Shown: positions 1 through 9,328 of the stretch, piece by piece
Numbering within the stretch: the stretch's first letter is position 1
Layout of the letters: each line of letters begins with the position of its first letter
From: Pseudomonadota bacterium
GTDB lineage: Bacteria; Pseudomonadota; Alphaproteobacteria; Rhizobiales; Beijerinckiaceae
Length of the DNA stretch: 64,000 bases
NCBI GenBank assembly: GCA_020161475.1
Contig: JAIUNQ010000002.1
Coordinates: 35,168-99,167 of the forward strand
Direction of reading: 5' to 3'
Program-made: the position numbers and the translations under genes
Notes under the pieces: generated by a model
The model's database searches: none
What the model was told of the DNA's origin: nothing
Seen by the model: the letters and a program-made list of their open reading frames with translations, nothing else

Positions 1-1772
1 GCGGTGCCTGCAAAGTGCAAGGCGCCGCCACGCGCCCGGCTCAGCGCATCCCCCAGCGGCTTGCCGGCGGCCCGGAAGGCCATGGCTTCGATGCGGGCAC
101 CACCGCCAGACGCCAGCGTGAGCTTGAGGTGTCCGCCGTTCAGCTCACGCAGATCCACGATCCGATGCGCGGGCAGCACGATCACCGGTTCCGGGTTGCC
201 CTGCCCGAAGGGGGCCGCGCGGGCCAGCTCCTGCACGAAGGCGGGGGTGAGGCTTTCTGCCGTGAGCACCGCATCAATCGCGAGCGCGGCGGAGGCGCGC
301 GCGGCGGCGACAGGGGCGGCGAGACGGGCCTCCAGAAAATCCGCAAAACCGGGAATGGCAGCCTGCGCCAGCGTGACGCCCGCTGCCATGGCGTGGCCAC
401 CGCCCTTGGTGAGGATGCCCGCCTCCACCGCCGCGCGCACAGCCGCTCCAAGGTCCACGCCGGCAATGGAGCGCCCGGACCCGGTGACGGCCTCCCCTGC
501 CCCCGCGATGGCGAAAGCGGGCCTGCCGAAACGCTCTTTCAGACGCCCCGCGATGATACCGACAATGCCGGGGTGCCAGTGCTCGCCTGCCACCACCAGC
601 ACCGAGCGCCCCTCTTCGCTCAAGCCAGCGAGACGCAAGGCGTCCTCCTCGGCCTCGGCCAGCATGGCCTCTTCCACGGCCTGTCGCTCGCGGTTGAGGT
701 GATCGAGCTTGGCGGCAATCTCGCGGGCCTCATCGGCATCCTGCGTGAGCAGCAGGCGCGCCCCCAGCCCTGCATCGCCGATACGTCCGCCCGCGTTGAT
801 GCGCGGCCCGAGAAGATAGCCCAGATGCCATGCCTCCGGCGCGGAAGAGAGGCGTGAGACATCGCCCAGTGCCACCAACCCCGGGCGGGCGCGCTGGCCC
901 ATCACCTTGAGCCCCTGCGCGACATAGGCGCGGTTGAGGCCCGTGAGCGGCACCACATCTGCCACCGTGGCGAGCGCCACGATATCGAGCCCGCTCATCA
1001 GATCTGGCAGGCTCTTCACAGATTGATTCTGATTCAAGGCCGCGCCCGAAGCCCTTGGGCCTGAATCGCTTTTGCCCGCCTCTTCACGTAACGCGCGATT
1101 AAGCCCGGCAAGGAAAAGGAACACCACGCCCGCCGCGCAGAGGTGCCCGAGGCCGCTCAGATCATCCAGCCTGTTCGGATTCACGAGCGCGAAAACATCG
1201 GGCAGTGTTTCGGGCGCCTGATGGTGATCGAGCACGATCACCGCCATGCCGAGGCTTTTGGCCTCCGCCAGCGGGGCATGGCCGGAAGTGCCGCAATCGA
1301 CGCAGACCAGCACCCGCGCGCCGCGCTCGTGCAGGGCGCGGATAGCTTCGCTGTTGGGGCCATAGCCCTCGGTCAGGCGGTCGGGGATGTGGATGAAAGG
1401 GTCAAGCCCGAAGTACCGCAGATAGCCCGCTAGCAGCGCCGCCGAGCACGCGCCGTCCACGTCATAATCGCCGAAGATCGCGACCTGCTCCCGCGCCAGA
1501 ATCGCCTGCGCCATGCGGGCGACGGCCTTGTCCATATCGATCAGGCTGGAGGGGTCCGGCAGGGCATCACGCAGGCGCGGGCTGAGGAAGGCCTCGGCGG
1601 TCTCCAGCGTCGCCCCGCGCGCGGCGATGATGCGGGCGAGCGCATGGGAGAGGCCCAGCACCTCGGCCATGCGGGCAGCTTCGCGCGCGCCGGCAGCGTC
1701 GAGGCGCTCGGCAAAGGCTCGCCCGAGCGCAGAGCGCGTGACACCGAGATAGGCTTCCTGCGCCTCTCTCAT
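1..1772 (-). CDS. recJ: Single-stranded-DNA-specific 5'-3' exonuclease RecJ (3' end beyond the window)
   Basis: RecJ is a cytosolic DHH-family 5'-3' exonuclease acting in recombinational repair and mismatch repair. The reading frame is open from the ATG at 1772 to the window edge (590 codons), close to full RecJ length, so only the extreme C terminus can be missing. Visible motifs are DYDVDG (residues about 102-107), the DHH triad (182-184) and the DHHA1-domain GGHAMAAG (about 458-465). The start overlaps the stop of the upstream acetyltransferase as ATGA, suggesting translational coupling. Between the DHH core and the following conserved block there is an extra segment rich in Gly/Ser/Asn, encoded by an imperfect inverted repeat at 1031-1067; it stays in frame. 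Identification is secure from motifs and from the neighbouring glpX and hom. Confidence 0.93.
   Translation of the reverse strand, partial: MREAQEAYLGVTRSALGRAFAERLDAAGAREAARMAEVLGLSHALARIIAARGATLETAEAFLSPRLRDALPDPSSLIDMDKAVARMAQAILAREQVAIFGDYDVDGACSAALLAGYLRYFGLDPFIHIPDRLTEGYGPNSEAIRALHERGARVLVCVDCGTSGHAPLAEAKSLGMAVIVLDHHQAPETLPDVFALVNPNRLDDLSGLGHLCAAGVVFLFLAGLNRALREEAGKSDSGPRASGAALNQNQSVKSLPDLMSGLDIVALATVADVVPLTGLNRAYVAQGLKVMGQRARPGLVALGDVSRLSSAPEAWHLGYLLGPRINAGGRIGDAGLGARLLLTQDADEAREIAAKLDHLNRERQAVEEAMLAEAEEDALRLAGLSEEGRSVLVVAGEHWHPGIVGIIAGRLKERFGRPAFAIAGAGEAVTGSGRSIAGVDLGAAVRAAVEAGILTKGGGHAMAAGVTLAQAAIPGFADFLEARLAAPVAAARASAALAIDAVLTAESLTPAFVQELARAAPFGQGNPEPVIVLPAHRIVDLRELNGGHLKLTLASGGGARIEAMAFRAAGKPLGDALSRARGGALHFAGT
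1031..1067. repeat. Inverted repeat inside recJ
   Basis: GATTCAAGGCC at 1031-1041 is mirrored by GGCCTGAATC at 1058-1067, with one unpaired A and an inner GCCC/GGGC hairpin. It lies in frame within recJ, coding for an extra hydrophilic loop around residues 236-247. It looks like a small palindromic insertion tolerated by the protein; whether it is a repeated genomic element cannot be judged from one copy. Confidence 0.5.
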
Positions 1773-2215
1773 GGCGCACGCCGATAGACGATGAAGTCGG
1801 AGCGTTTCGCTACGCGATCATAGAGCGCCTGCGCGGTGGCGTTGGTTTCCTGCGTCAGCCAATAGACCCGCGGCGAGCCTGCCGCCTTGGCCCGCTCGCA
1901 AACCGCTTCGATGAGCGCGCGCGCCGCGCCCTGCCCCCGCGCCTGCGGTGCAACGAAGAGGTCTTCGAGATAGGTGTAATCGTTGAGCCCCCAGCTGGAG
2001 CGATGACGCAGCGTGATAGCAAAGCCGATGAGCGCTCCGTTGGCGTCAATGGCGCCAAGGCCCTCCATCGGCTCGGCGGCATCGAGCAAGCGCGCCCAGG
2101 TCGTATCCGTCACTTCGGGGGCGAGCGCGGTTTCGTAAAAATCGAGGTAGCCCTGCCAGAGCGGTTCCCAGGCGGCGTGATCCTCAAAATGAAGCGGGCG
2201 GATGGAAATGGTCAT
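1769..2215 (-). CDS. GNAT family N-acetyltransferase
   Basis: A 148-residue cytosolic protein of the GNAT fold. The acetyl-CoA-binding motif A region is seen as DLFVAPQARGQGAARALIE, with the R/Q-x-x-G-x-A pattern of the pyrophosphate loop, and the C-terminal AQALYDRVA segment matches motif B. The substrate is not predictable. I chose the ATG at 2215 (MTISIRPL) over an upstream in-frame start at 2290 because a GGGGAT ribosome-binding site precedes it and family members begin with a beta strand of this kind. The stop codon overlaps the recJ start by ATGA, so the two are probably co-translated. Confidence 0.85.
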   Translation of the reverse strand: MTISIRPLHFEDHAAWEPLWQGYLDFYETALAPEVTDTTWARLLDAAEPMEGLGAIDANGALIGFAITLRHRSSWGLNDYTYLEDLFVAPQARGQGAARALIEAVCERAKAAGSPRVYWLTQETNATAQALYDRVAKRSDFIVYRRAP

Positions 2216-2294
2216 GCCATCCCCATACCGCCCGCGCGTGTCTTTTTCACCCTGCAAAACGAGGGGGTGGGGATAACCCCGCCCCCGCACAGGA

Positions 2295-3287
2295 TCAATC
2301 GAGGTGGAACTTCGCCAGTTCGCGATGCTCGCCGGTGATGCGGCGCACCGTGCCGGTGAGCGAGCGATAGACGATGGTTTCGGTCTCGATGATGTCGCCC
2401 TTGAACTTCACGCCCTTGAGCAGCGCACCGTCGGTGACGCCGGTGGCGGCGACCACGACATCGCCCGAGGCAAGTTCGTTGAGGTCATATTTCTTGTTGG
2501 GGTCCTTGACGCCCATGGTGGCGGCGCGCGCCACCTTTTCCGGGGTGTCGAGGATCAGACGACCCTGCATCTGGCCGCCGACGCAGCGCAGCGCACCCGC
2601 CGCGAGCACGCCTTCCGGCGCGCCGCCGATGCCCAGATAAATGTCGATGCCGGTTGCGGGTTCCGCGCACTGGATAACGCCGACCACGTCACCATCGGTG
2701 ATGAGGCGGATGGAGCAGCCGATGGCGCGCAGCTTGGCGATCAGCTCCGCGTGGCGCGGGCGATCCATCACCAGCGCGGTGATCTCGTTGGGCTTGCAGC
2801 CCTTGGCTTTCGCCAGCGCGTTGATGTTCTCTTCCGGCGACTTGTCGAGATCGATGATGCCCTTGGGGTAGCCTGGGCCGATTGCGATCTTGTCCATGTA
2901 AACGTCCGGCGCGTAGAGCAGCGTGCCCGCCTGTGCCATGGCCATCACGGCGATGGAGCCCGGCATGTCCTTGGCGCACAGCGTGGTGCCTTCCAGCGGA
3001 TCGACAGCGATATCGACCTTGGGGCCCTTGGTGGTGCCGACGCGCTCGCCGATGAAGAGCATCGGGGCTTCATCGCGCTCGCCCTCACCGATCACGACCG
3101 TGCCGTCGATGGGGAGCTTGTTCAGCTCGCGGCGCATGGCATCCACAGCGGCCTGATCGGCGGCCTTCTCGTTGCCATGGCCCCGCAGCTTGGCGGAGGC
3201 CACCGCAGCGCGCTCGGTCACGCGCACGAGTTCCATGGTAAGGATGCGTTCGATGATCTTGTCTTCGGAAACGACGAGGTCGGTCAT
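2295..3287 (-). CDS. glpX: Class II fructose-1,6-bisphosphatase
   Basis: GlpX dephosphorylates fructose 1,6-bisphosphate in gluconeogenesis and, in some autotrophic relatives, also sedoheptulose 1,7-bisphosphate. The 330-residue protein shows the family signatures GEGERDEAPML (about 65-75) and DPLEGTTLCA (about 96-105), which bind metal and phosphate, and GIGGAPEGVLAAGAL in the C-terminal half. The ATG at 3287 has a purine-rich GGAAAAGAAA upstream. An in-frame start at 3344 would add an arginine-rich tail not typical of the family. It sits between recJ/GNAT and the hom region, the usual Hyphomicrobiales neighbourhood. Confidence 0.95.
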   Translation of the reverse strand: MTDLVVSEDKIIERILTMELVRVTERAAVASAKLRGHGNEKAADQAAVDAMRRELNKLPIDGTVVIGEGERDEAPMLFIGERVGTTKGPKVDIAVDPLEGTTLCAKDMPGSIAVMAMAQAGTLLYAPDVYMDKIAIGPGYPKGIIDLDKSPEENINALAKAKGCKPNEITALVMDRPRHAELIAKLRAIGCSIRLITDGDVVGVIQCAEPATGIDIYLGIGGAPEGVLAAGALRCVGGQMQGRLILDTPEKVARAATMGVKDPNKKYDLNELASGDVVVAATGVTDGALLKGVKFKGDIIETETIVYRSLTGTVRRITGEHRELAKFHLD

Positions 3288-3468
3288 TTTCTTTTCCGTT
3301 CTTGGCTCTGCCCGTGCGGGGTCGCGGCGTCTTAGCAGGCCCATTGCCCCCCGTCATCCATCAATTGGTGGCGGGACGCCCTACAACTTTCGTGCAGAAT
3401 TGCACATAAACAGGGGGTGAATGCATAGAGGGCCTCTGAAAAAATCAATACTTTCTTCACCTCGTGGC

Positions 3469-3482
3469 TTGATCTTTGTCAA
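3469..3482 (+). promoter_or_regulatory. FNR/FixK-type anaerobox
   Basis: TTGAT-CTTT-GTCAA matches the FNR/FixK consensus TTGAT-N4-ATCAA at nine of ten positions. It is the only such site in the glpX/chemoreceptor intergenic region. The centre is only 37 bp before the chosen chemoreceptor start codon, close for a class II activator site, so either the transcript is nearly leaderless, translation begins at the ATG at 3525, or the site represses. Identified by pattern only. Confidence 0.5.
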
Positions 3483-3512
3483 AGTTCTAATGTTCTCAGA
3501 AAGAGATGGGTG

Positions 3513-5198
3513 ATGCGGATTCCAATGCTGCGCCTGAGCACCAAAATACGCGCCCTTGGATTGATCGGGGCTGCCGCCATCCTTGGCCTGTTCCTGTTCT
3601 CCGTCGAGGACCAGTGGACCATGCTGCACGACGCGCGCCGCATGGAACTGCGCTCCGTGATGGATATCTCCACCTCGATTGTTCGTAATCTTGATGAGCG
3701 TGCGAAGAAGGGCGAGATCACCCTGGCTGCCGCCCAGCAGGAGGCCAAGGCCGCGCTGGCTTCCATCCGTTTTCACGGCCGCCAGCATCTTTTCGTGCTC
3801 GATGAGCAGACCAAGATGGTCATGCATCCCTCCAACAAGGACATGCTCGGCAAGAGCGTGGCCGATGTGAAGGATGTGAATGGCAAGACCTATTATCGCG
3901 AGGCCACCGAGGCCGTGCGCAAGGATGATGAGGCCTTCATCTCCTTCACCAGCACCCGTTCGGGCAGCGAGGAGCTCATTTCGCGCCTCACCATCGTGCG
4001 GAGCTATCGTCCCTGGGGCTGGGTGATCGGCTCCAGCGCCTATCTTGATGACCTGTGGGACGAATTCATCTCGGAAACCATCAAGGCGGGCTGGCAGCAC
4101 GGGTTGATCATCGTTCTCTTCGTCTTCGCCACGCTGATGCTCTCGCGTAATATCAACGGCCTCATCGAGAGCACCCGCCAGACCATCACCGTGCTGGCTC
4201 AAAACGCAGGCGATGTGCATGTGCCGCATCAGGAGCGGCAAGATGAGATCGGCGACATGGCCCGCGCGCTGGCCGTGCTGGGCGAAAATGCCGCCGCGCG
4301 CCAGCGTCTCGAAGCGGATCGCATCAACGAACACCGGGCTGCCGAGGATCGCCAGCGCCGTCTGGAAGCGCTGATCGCGGAATTCGAAGGTATGGTGCGC
4401 GGGCGCATTTCCTCGCTGGGGGAAGCCTCCAACTTCCTGCGCGACAGCGCCGCCAACATGCGCGCCACCGCCGATGCCAGCATCGAGCGCACCAACGCGG
4501 TGGCTGCGGCCACCGAGCAGGCCTCCATGACCGCGCAGACGCTGGCTGCGGCGGGACAGGAGCTATCGGCCTCCATCACCGAAGTGCATACGCTGGCAAC
4601 CCAGTGCAGCGAGGCCGCGAATCAGGCCGGAGGCGTTGTGAGCGCCGCCGATGGCGCGGTGACACGCCTTACCCATGCCGCCAACCAGATCGGGGCCTTT
4701 GTGCAGACCATCAACGCAATTGCGGGGCAGACCAACCTTCTCGCGCTCAATGCCACGATCGAGGCGGCGCGTGCGGGCGAAGCGGGCAAGGGGTTTGCGG
4801 TTGTGGCAGCCGAAGTGAAGCAGCTGGCGGCCCTGACCACCAAAGCCACGGACGAAATCGCCAGCCACATCAACGACATTCAGGCCTCCACGGCGGAAAC
4901 CAGCACCTCGATCCAATCCGTGCTGGGGACCATCGGTCGTATTTCGGAGCTGGCGCGGGCAACCTCCAGCGCTGTCGGTGAGCAGCAGTCGGCCACCGAT
5001 GAGATCGCCCGCAATGTGGAGCAGGTCGCGCAGGGCTCCCGCGAGATTTCTGAAAACATCACCGATGTGCACCGCCAGTCGAGTGGCGCGAGCAAGGTGG
5101 TCGAAACGGTCAACGATGCGGCCCATGCGGTGGCCAGCAACGCCTCGGCCATTTCCACCGACATCGAGCGCTTTCTGGGCAATGTGCGCGCGGCGTAA
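3513..5198 (+). CDS. Methyl-accepting chemotaxis protein with a periplasmic Cache domain
   Basis: A 561-residue inner-membrane chemoreceptor. TM1 is around residues 14-32. A periplasmic region of about 150 residues carries single-Cache features ([16 protein letters not shown], then [13 protein letters not shown]). TM2 is near 190-208, followed by a HAMP-like linker. The cytoplasmic coiled coil contains the CheA/CheW-contacting hairpin tip ([20 protein letters not shown]). It ends RFLGNVRAA, without the C-terminal pentapeptide that tethers CheR/CheB. sCache_2 receptors commonly sense small carboxylates, but the ligand here is unknown. The start chosen is the ATG at 3513 after GAGATGGG; a GTG directly before it is also possible. 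An FNR-like site lies just upstream, suggesting oxygen-responsive expression. A hairpin terminator follows. Confidence 0.92.
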   Translation: MRIPMLRLSTKIRALGLIGAAAILGLFLFSVEDQWTMLHDARRMELRSVMDISTSIVRNLDERAKKGEITLAAAQQEAKAALASIRFHGRQHLFVLDEQTKMVMHPSNKDMLGKSVADVKDVNGKTYYREATEAVRKDDEAFISFTSTRSGSEELISRLTIVRSYRPWGWVIGSSAYLDDLWDEFISETIKAGWQHGLIIVLFVFATLMLSRNINGLIESTRQTITVLAQNAGDVHVPHQERQDEIGDMARALAVLGENAAARQRLEADRINEHRAAEDRQRRLEALIAEFEGMVRGRISSLGEASNFLRDSAANMRATADASIERTNAVAAATEQASMTAQTLAAAGQELSASITEVHTLATQCSEAANQAGGVVSAADGAVTRLTHAANQIGAFVQTINAIAGQTNLLALNATIEAARAGEAGKGFAVVAAEVKQLAALTTKATDEIASHINDIQASTAETSTSIQSVLGTIGRISELARATSSAVGEQQSATDEIARNVEQVAQGSREISENITDVHRQSSGASKVVETVNDAAHAVASNASAISTDIERFLGNVRAA

Positions 5199-5213
5199 GG
5201 CCAGCCCGAGAAT

Positions 5214-5246
5214 ATGAAAAAGGGCCCGCGATGCGGACCCTTTTTT
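5214..5246 (+). terminator. Rho-independent terminator after the chemoreceptor gene
   Basis: AAAAGGGCCCGC, a GAT loop, then GCGGACCCTTTTTT form a 12-bp stem with one mismatch and a run of six T, 16 bp after the stop codon. Confidence 0.8.
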
Positions 5247-5256
5247 GTTGGCCGCG

Positions 5257-5412
5257 GAAAAAGTGGGAGCCACTTTTCTTGCAAGCCCTGATTTCCTGGC
5301 GGGACGGGTTTTCTTCGAAAAACCGGTTCCCACTTTTTCGGAAAACCCTACAGGTCTTTCATTTTTCGGGCTTGCTTCACGAAAAGTGGGAGCCACTTTT
5401 CTTGCAAGCCCT
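5257..5412. repeat. Two 31-bp direct repeats and a related inverted copy
   Basis: An identical 31-bp sequence starting AAAAGTGGGAGCCACTTTT occurs at 5259-5289 and 5382-5412. Each contains a palindrome (AAAAGTGG/CCACTTTT). A diverged inverted relative beginning ACCGGTTCCCACTTTTTC lies between them at about 5321-5340. Elements built on GAAAAGTGGNNNCC are familiar in Hyphomicrobiales intergenic regions. The second copy contains the hom stop codon, so the last codons of hom run into the repeat. Confidence 0.75.
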
Positions 5413-6712
5413 ACCGTTCAATCCGAATAACCTGCGGGGCGCCGTCGAGCACGCCGTCTTCGGCGATGGCGGCAACGGCATTGCGGATGAGCAGCTCGGT
5501 GGTGGCATAGGTGATGAGGATCACCGGCACCGCGCCATTGGGTGTGCGGCGATGATCGCGCCCCTTCTGGAGGATGGATTCCAGCGAAATGCCACGTTCG
5601 GCCATGCGGGTCGCGATGATGGCCGCCGCGCCCGGCTTATCGAGCACCGAGAGGCGGATGTAGTAGCCACCCTCATGGCGCTGCATGGGGGCGCGCACGG
5701 GCTTCGCCATATCCCCCGAGGGCCGCCCGAAGGTCGCGACCAGATTGCCGCGCGCCACGTCCACGATGTCGCCCACCACGGCAGAGGCCGTGGCACCGCC
5801 GCCCGCACCGGGGCCGACCAGCGTCACCGTGCCCACCGGCTCGGCTTCGATGGCCACGGCATTGGTGACGCCCATGACATTGGCGAGCTGGCCCGAGCGC
5901 GGCACCATGGTGGGGTGTACGCGCTGCTCGATGCCCTGCTCGGTGCGCTCCGCAACGCCCAGCAGCTTGATACGGAAGCCGAGTTCCTCGGCCATTTCGA
6001 GATCCAGCGGGGTCACCCCGGTAATGCCCTCGACATAAACAGCATCGCCATCAACCTCGGTGCCGAAGGCAAGCGAGGAGAGGATCGCGAGCTTGTGCGC
6101 CGTGTCATAGCCCTCGACATCGAAGGTCGGGTCGGCTTCGGCATAGCCCAGGTCCTGCGCAGCCTTCAGGCACTGCGCGAAATCGAGCCCCTCGGCCTCC
6201 ATGCGGCTGAGAATATAATTGCAGGTGCCGTTGAGAATGCCGGAGACGCGGCGCACCTTGTTGCCCACCAGCGCCTCGCGAAGCGCCTTGATCACCGGGA
6301 TGCCGCCCGCTGCCGCCGCCTCAAACGCGATGGCAGTGTTATGGGCCTCTGCCAGCGCGGCCAACGCCGGGCCATGGGCAGCGAGCAGCGCCTTGTTGGC
6401 GGTGACCACCGGCTTGCCGAGCGCAAGCGCCGCCTCGATGAGATCCTTGGCGGTGCCGGACGCGCCGCCCATCACCTCGACCACGAGTTCCACCTCAGGA
6501 TCCTTGGCGACATCGACCGGGTTGTCGTGCCAGCGATAGCCGGAAAGATCGACCCCGCGATCCTTGCCCTTGGAACGCGCAGACACCGCGACAATCTCGA
6601 TGGGCCGCCCCGCGCGCGCGGCCAGCTCGGCACTGGCATTGTTGAGAATCTGGATGGTGGCGGCGCCCACGGTGCCAAGGCCCGCAATGCCAACTTTCAA
6701 CGCGCCCGCCAT
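5411..6712 (-). CDS. hom: Homoserine dehydrogenase
   Basis: Catalyses NADP(H)-dependent reduction of aspartate semialdehyde to homoserine, the branch point to threonine and methionine. The 433-residue protein has the Rossmann motif GLGTVG near the N terminus, the catalytic-domain signatures NGTCNYIL and KLAILSSLAFG, and a C-terminal ACT domain (about 355-433) that normally gives threonine feedback inhibition. Start at the ATG at 6712: GGAGG lies seven bases upstream, whereas a TTG at 6718 would overlap that spacing. Metabolically it feeds MetY at 26.7 kb via O-acetylhomoserine. Confidence 0.95.
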   Translation of the reverse strand: MAGALKVGIAGLGTVGAATIQILNNASAELAARAGRPIEIVAVSARSKGKDRGVDLSGYRWHDNPVDVAKDPEVELVVEVMGGASGTAKDLIEAALALGKPVVTANKALLAAHGPALAALAEAHNTAIAFEAAAAGGIPVIKALREALVGNKVRRVSGILNGTCNYILSRMEAEGLDFAQCLKAAQDLGYAEADPTFDVEGYDTAHKLAILSSLAFGTEVDGDAVYVEGITGVTPLDLEMAEELGFRIKLLGVAERTEQGIEQRVHPTMVPRSGQLANVMGVTNAVAIEAEPVGTVTLVGPGAGGGATASAVVGDIVDVARGNLVATFGRPSGDMAKPVRAPMQRHEGGYYIRLSVLDKPGAAAIIATRMAERGISLESILQKGRDHRRTPNGAVPVILITYATTELLIRNAVAAIAEDGVLDGAPQVIRIER

Positions 6713-6796
6713 GAACAACCTCCGATTCCTTAAAAGTATCCGGAGGCGGTTCTAGCGGGGCAGCGCGCGCGAGTCACCCCCGCCGACGCCGGAGGC

Positions 6797-7924
6797 TCAC
6801 GCCCCCGGCAGCACCGAGAGGTTCTTCTTCAGCTCGCTCGTCATATCGGCGAGGCGGGCTTCCACCTCGGCACGCTTGCGGCGGCCCTCGTTCTGCACGG
6901 CGAGCACGCCGTTGATGGTGTCTACAAGATCGCGATTGGTCTTTTCCAGGGTCGCGAGGTCGATAATGCCGCGCTGGCTCTGCTTCTCGATCTCGATGGC
7001 CTGGGTGCGCATCATCTCGGAGGCCTGCTTGAGCATCTCGTTGGTGGCATCCGTCACGGTCTTCTGCATTTCCAGCGCGGAGTTCTGGCGCGAAAGGCCG
7101 AGCAGCAGGATCATCTTCTGCTTCCACACCGGAATCGTGAGCTGGGTGGTGGCCTGAAGGTTCTCGATCAGGGTTTCATCACCCGCCTGCACGATACGGA
7201 TCTGGGGCAGCTGCTGAATGCCGATCTGGCGCGCCTGCTGCAAATACATGACGCGCTTTTCCAGCCGATCGAGCGCCTGCAAGGCATCCTGATAGGTCTG
7301 GGCGGCCATGAGGCCATCGGCCGTGCCCGCTTTCGCGTCGGCCTCGGCTTTCAGCTCCATCAGGCGGCCCTTGCGAAACCCTTCGCCATATTCCTTGCCC
7401 GCCGCGATATAGGTGTCGAGTTCGGCGATGGCGTCCTTGGTCTGATCGTGCAACTCGTCCAGCATCGCGATGTCGCGGCGCAAGGACTCCTTGTGCTTGT
7501 CCAGCTCGATGGTGACGCGATCCACCTGCCCCGCCACATTCTCGAACTGCTCCTTGAAGCGGCGGATGCGCGCCTCAACGGAGGTGAAGAGCTTCTGGAA
7601 CCAGTTGAGCTTGCCAATGGAGGCCGGGTCCAGCCCCTTGGCCTTGGAGAGGATGTCGGACAAGAGTTCGCCGGTGCGGCCCATGTCCTTGTTGCGTGTC
7701 TCCGCGAGAATGCGATCCGCGAAATCGGAGACGCGCGACTGCGCGGCATCGCCATAGGTGACGAGCGAGCCACGATCCTCGATGTTGAGCGTCTTGGCCG
7801 CGCGCTCCACGGCGGCGCGATCCAGCGCAATGGAGGGCAGATGCGCTTTCGCGCGCAGGGCCTCGATATCCGCGCTGGCCCCGTTCACCGCCACTGGCGC
7901 GGTTTTACCCTCGTTCTCGCTCAT
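6797..7924 (-). CDS. TelA/KlaA-family toxic anion resistance protein
   Basis: A 375-residue, largely helical cytosolic protein of the TelA family (PF05816). It has the characteristic KAKGLDPASIGKLNWFQKLF segment, a long coiled-coil core and QLPQIRIVQAGDETLIENLQ preceding TIPVWKQKMILLLGLSRQ. Family members were named for tellurite resistance but often take part in envelope stress responses; no TerD/TerC partner is nearby, so the role is open. A purine-rich site precedes the ATG at 7924. It lies 84 bp upstream of hom in the same orientation and may be co-transcribed with it. Confidence 0.85.
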   Translation of the reverse strand: MSENEGKTAPVAVNGASADIEALRAKAHLPSIALDRAAVERAAKTLNIEDRGSLVTYGDAAQSRVSDFADRILAETRNKDMGRTGELLSDILSKAKGLDPASIGKLNWFQKLFTSVEARIRRFKEQFENVAGQVDRVTIELDKHKESLRRDIAMLDELHDQTKDAIAELDTYIAAGKEYGEGFRKGRLMELKAEADAKAGTADGLMAAQTYQDALQALDRLEKRVMYLQQARQIGIQQLPQIRIVQAGDETLIENLQATTQLTIPVWKQKMILLLGLSRQNSALEMQKTVTDATNEMLKQASEMMRTQAIEIEKQSQRGIIDLATLEKTNRDLVDTINGVLAVQNEGRRKRAEVEARLADMTSELKKNLSVLPGA

Positions 7925-8012
7925 CGCATCTCTCCCAAAGCTGACGCGCGCGTAACGTAGGGATGCGATGAACGAATGTCACCGGGCCGGGACGGGTATT
8001 TTGGGGATGCAC

Positions 8013-9290
8013 CTAACCGGCGGATCGACCGGGGATGGCAGGCGCTTCTTCCACCAACCGGATCTGGCGACGACGCACAGGCTGCGGTTCCACGCGGTTG
8101 CGCCCGCCCTTCTTGGCATCATAGAGCGCGATATCCGCATGGGCGATGACGTCATGCAGGGCTGCCACGCCGCTCATGCGGCCTTCCGCCACCCCCAGCG
8201 AGGCTGTGACGGTGGAACCACCATCCGGACGGGCATGCGGAATCGCCGCCGCCACAAGCGCACGGCGGAAGCGCTCCGCCAGTTCCGTGCCGGAATCAAG
8301 GTGGCAATGGGGAACAAAAGCGATGAACTCCTCGCCCCCGAAGCGGCCCAGTACGTCGCGCTCGGGGTTCAGGCACTCCATCATCACCGTGGCCAGCGTG
8401 CGCAGGCAGCGGTCGCCCTCGGCGTGGCCATAGGTGTCGTTGTAGCTCTTGAAGTGGTCCACATCGAGCATGATGACGCAGAAGGGCGCATCGCGACGGG
8501 TTGCGGAGGCAAAGAAATTCTCCACCGCGAGATCGAACCCGCGCCGATTGGCAGCCCCCGTCAGCGGATCGATCCGCGAGAGCTGGGAGAGCTTGGCGTT
8601 GTCATGGCTCAGCTCCACCGTGCGCAATTCGGCAAAGCGGCGGCGCAACCAAGTGCGGCGATATTCGCCCTCCTGAATCGCCAGTGCCAGCAGCGTGATG
8701 TAGCTCGTCGCGCAGAGCGCCATAATGCCCATCACCGCCGCCGGCGCCCCCAACGAAGAGAACTTGAGCACCAGAACGGCATGGAGTCCTGTGGAAGCCA
8801 GCGCCACGAAAGCGGCATGGCGAAATCCCAGTTTGAGGATCGAATTGGCGAACATCACCGGGAAGAGCGCGAGGTACTGGTACTGATCGGCCGAGTAAGC
8901 CGTGGAGCCGAGAAACAGCACCTCGACCTGAAGGATATAGACCAGCGGCATCAGGGTGCCGATCCACTCGGTCGCGCGCGGCGACAAGGGCCGAGTGAGG
9001 ATGCTGGCCGCAAACAGCATCAGCGGCGTTACTACCCCCAGATGCAGCAACACCGAGAGCAGGAAAACATCCGGGATGACGACGGCATCCACCACCAGAA
9101 ACAGGTTGTAGGAAATGAGCGCCAGCAGCGCACTGCGGCGATAATGCTTGCGCCGCCAAGCCACCGTATCTTCGGCATAGGCGGCCTCCAGCGGGGCTGA
9201 GAATTGCAAGCGGGCACGCCCGCGGCGCATCTCGACATCAAGATCAGCGGCGCGGAGCGCATCGTGCAGGGGGGTCGCCATGGCCTTCAT
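8013..9290 (-). CDS. Membrane-bound diguanylate cyclase (GGDEF domain)
   Basis: The N-terminal half (about residues 50-220) has five to six hydrophobic helices, a MASE-like membrane sensor. It is followed by a short linker and a GGDEF domain with MLDVDHFKSYNDTYGHAEGD and an intact GGEEF active site, so it should make cyclic di-GMP from two GTP. No RxxD inhibitory site is evident five residues before GGEEF. No EAL domain is present. The start is uncertain: the ATG at 9326 lies inside the T-run of the preceding terminator, so I favour the ATG at 9290; 9281 is a further option. It could set the motile/sessile switch for the exopolysaccharide genes at 30-38 kb, which is inference. Confidence 0.88.
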   Translation of the reverse strand: MKAMATPLHDALRAADLDVEMRRGRARLQFSAPLEAAYAEDTVAWRRKHYRRSALLALISYNLFLVVDAVVIPDVFLLSVLLHLGVVTPLMLFAASILTRPLSPRATEWIGTLMPLVYILQVEVLFLGSTAYSADQYQYLALFPVMFANSILKLGFRHAAFVALASTGLHAVLVLKFSSLGAPAAVMGIMALCATSYITLLALAIQEGEYRRTWLRRRFAELRTVELSHDNAKLSQLSRIDPLTGAANRRGFDLAVENFFASATRRDAPFCVIMLDVDHFKSYNDTYGHAEGDRCLRTLATVMMECLNPERDVLGRFGGEEFIAFVPHCHLDSGTELAERFRRALVAAAIPHARPDGGSTVTASLGVAEGRMSGVAALHDVIAHADIALYDAKKGGRNRVEPQPVRRRQIRLVEEAPAIPGRSAG

Positions 9291-9328
9291 GACAAACACA
9301 GCTAAAGGGTGTATATTAAGAGGCATTA

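Noticed and set aside
5231..6733. Open frame of 500 codons on the plus strand opposite hom
   Set aside because: Starts inside the intergenic repeats and runs antisense to homoserine dehydrogenase.
6797..7924. Part of a tellurite-resistance (ter) gene cluster
   Set aside because: No TerB/C/D/E-type neighbours; the TelA-family gene stands alone beside hom.
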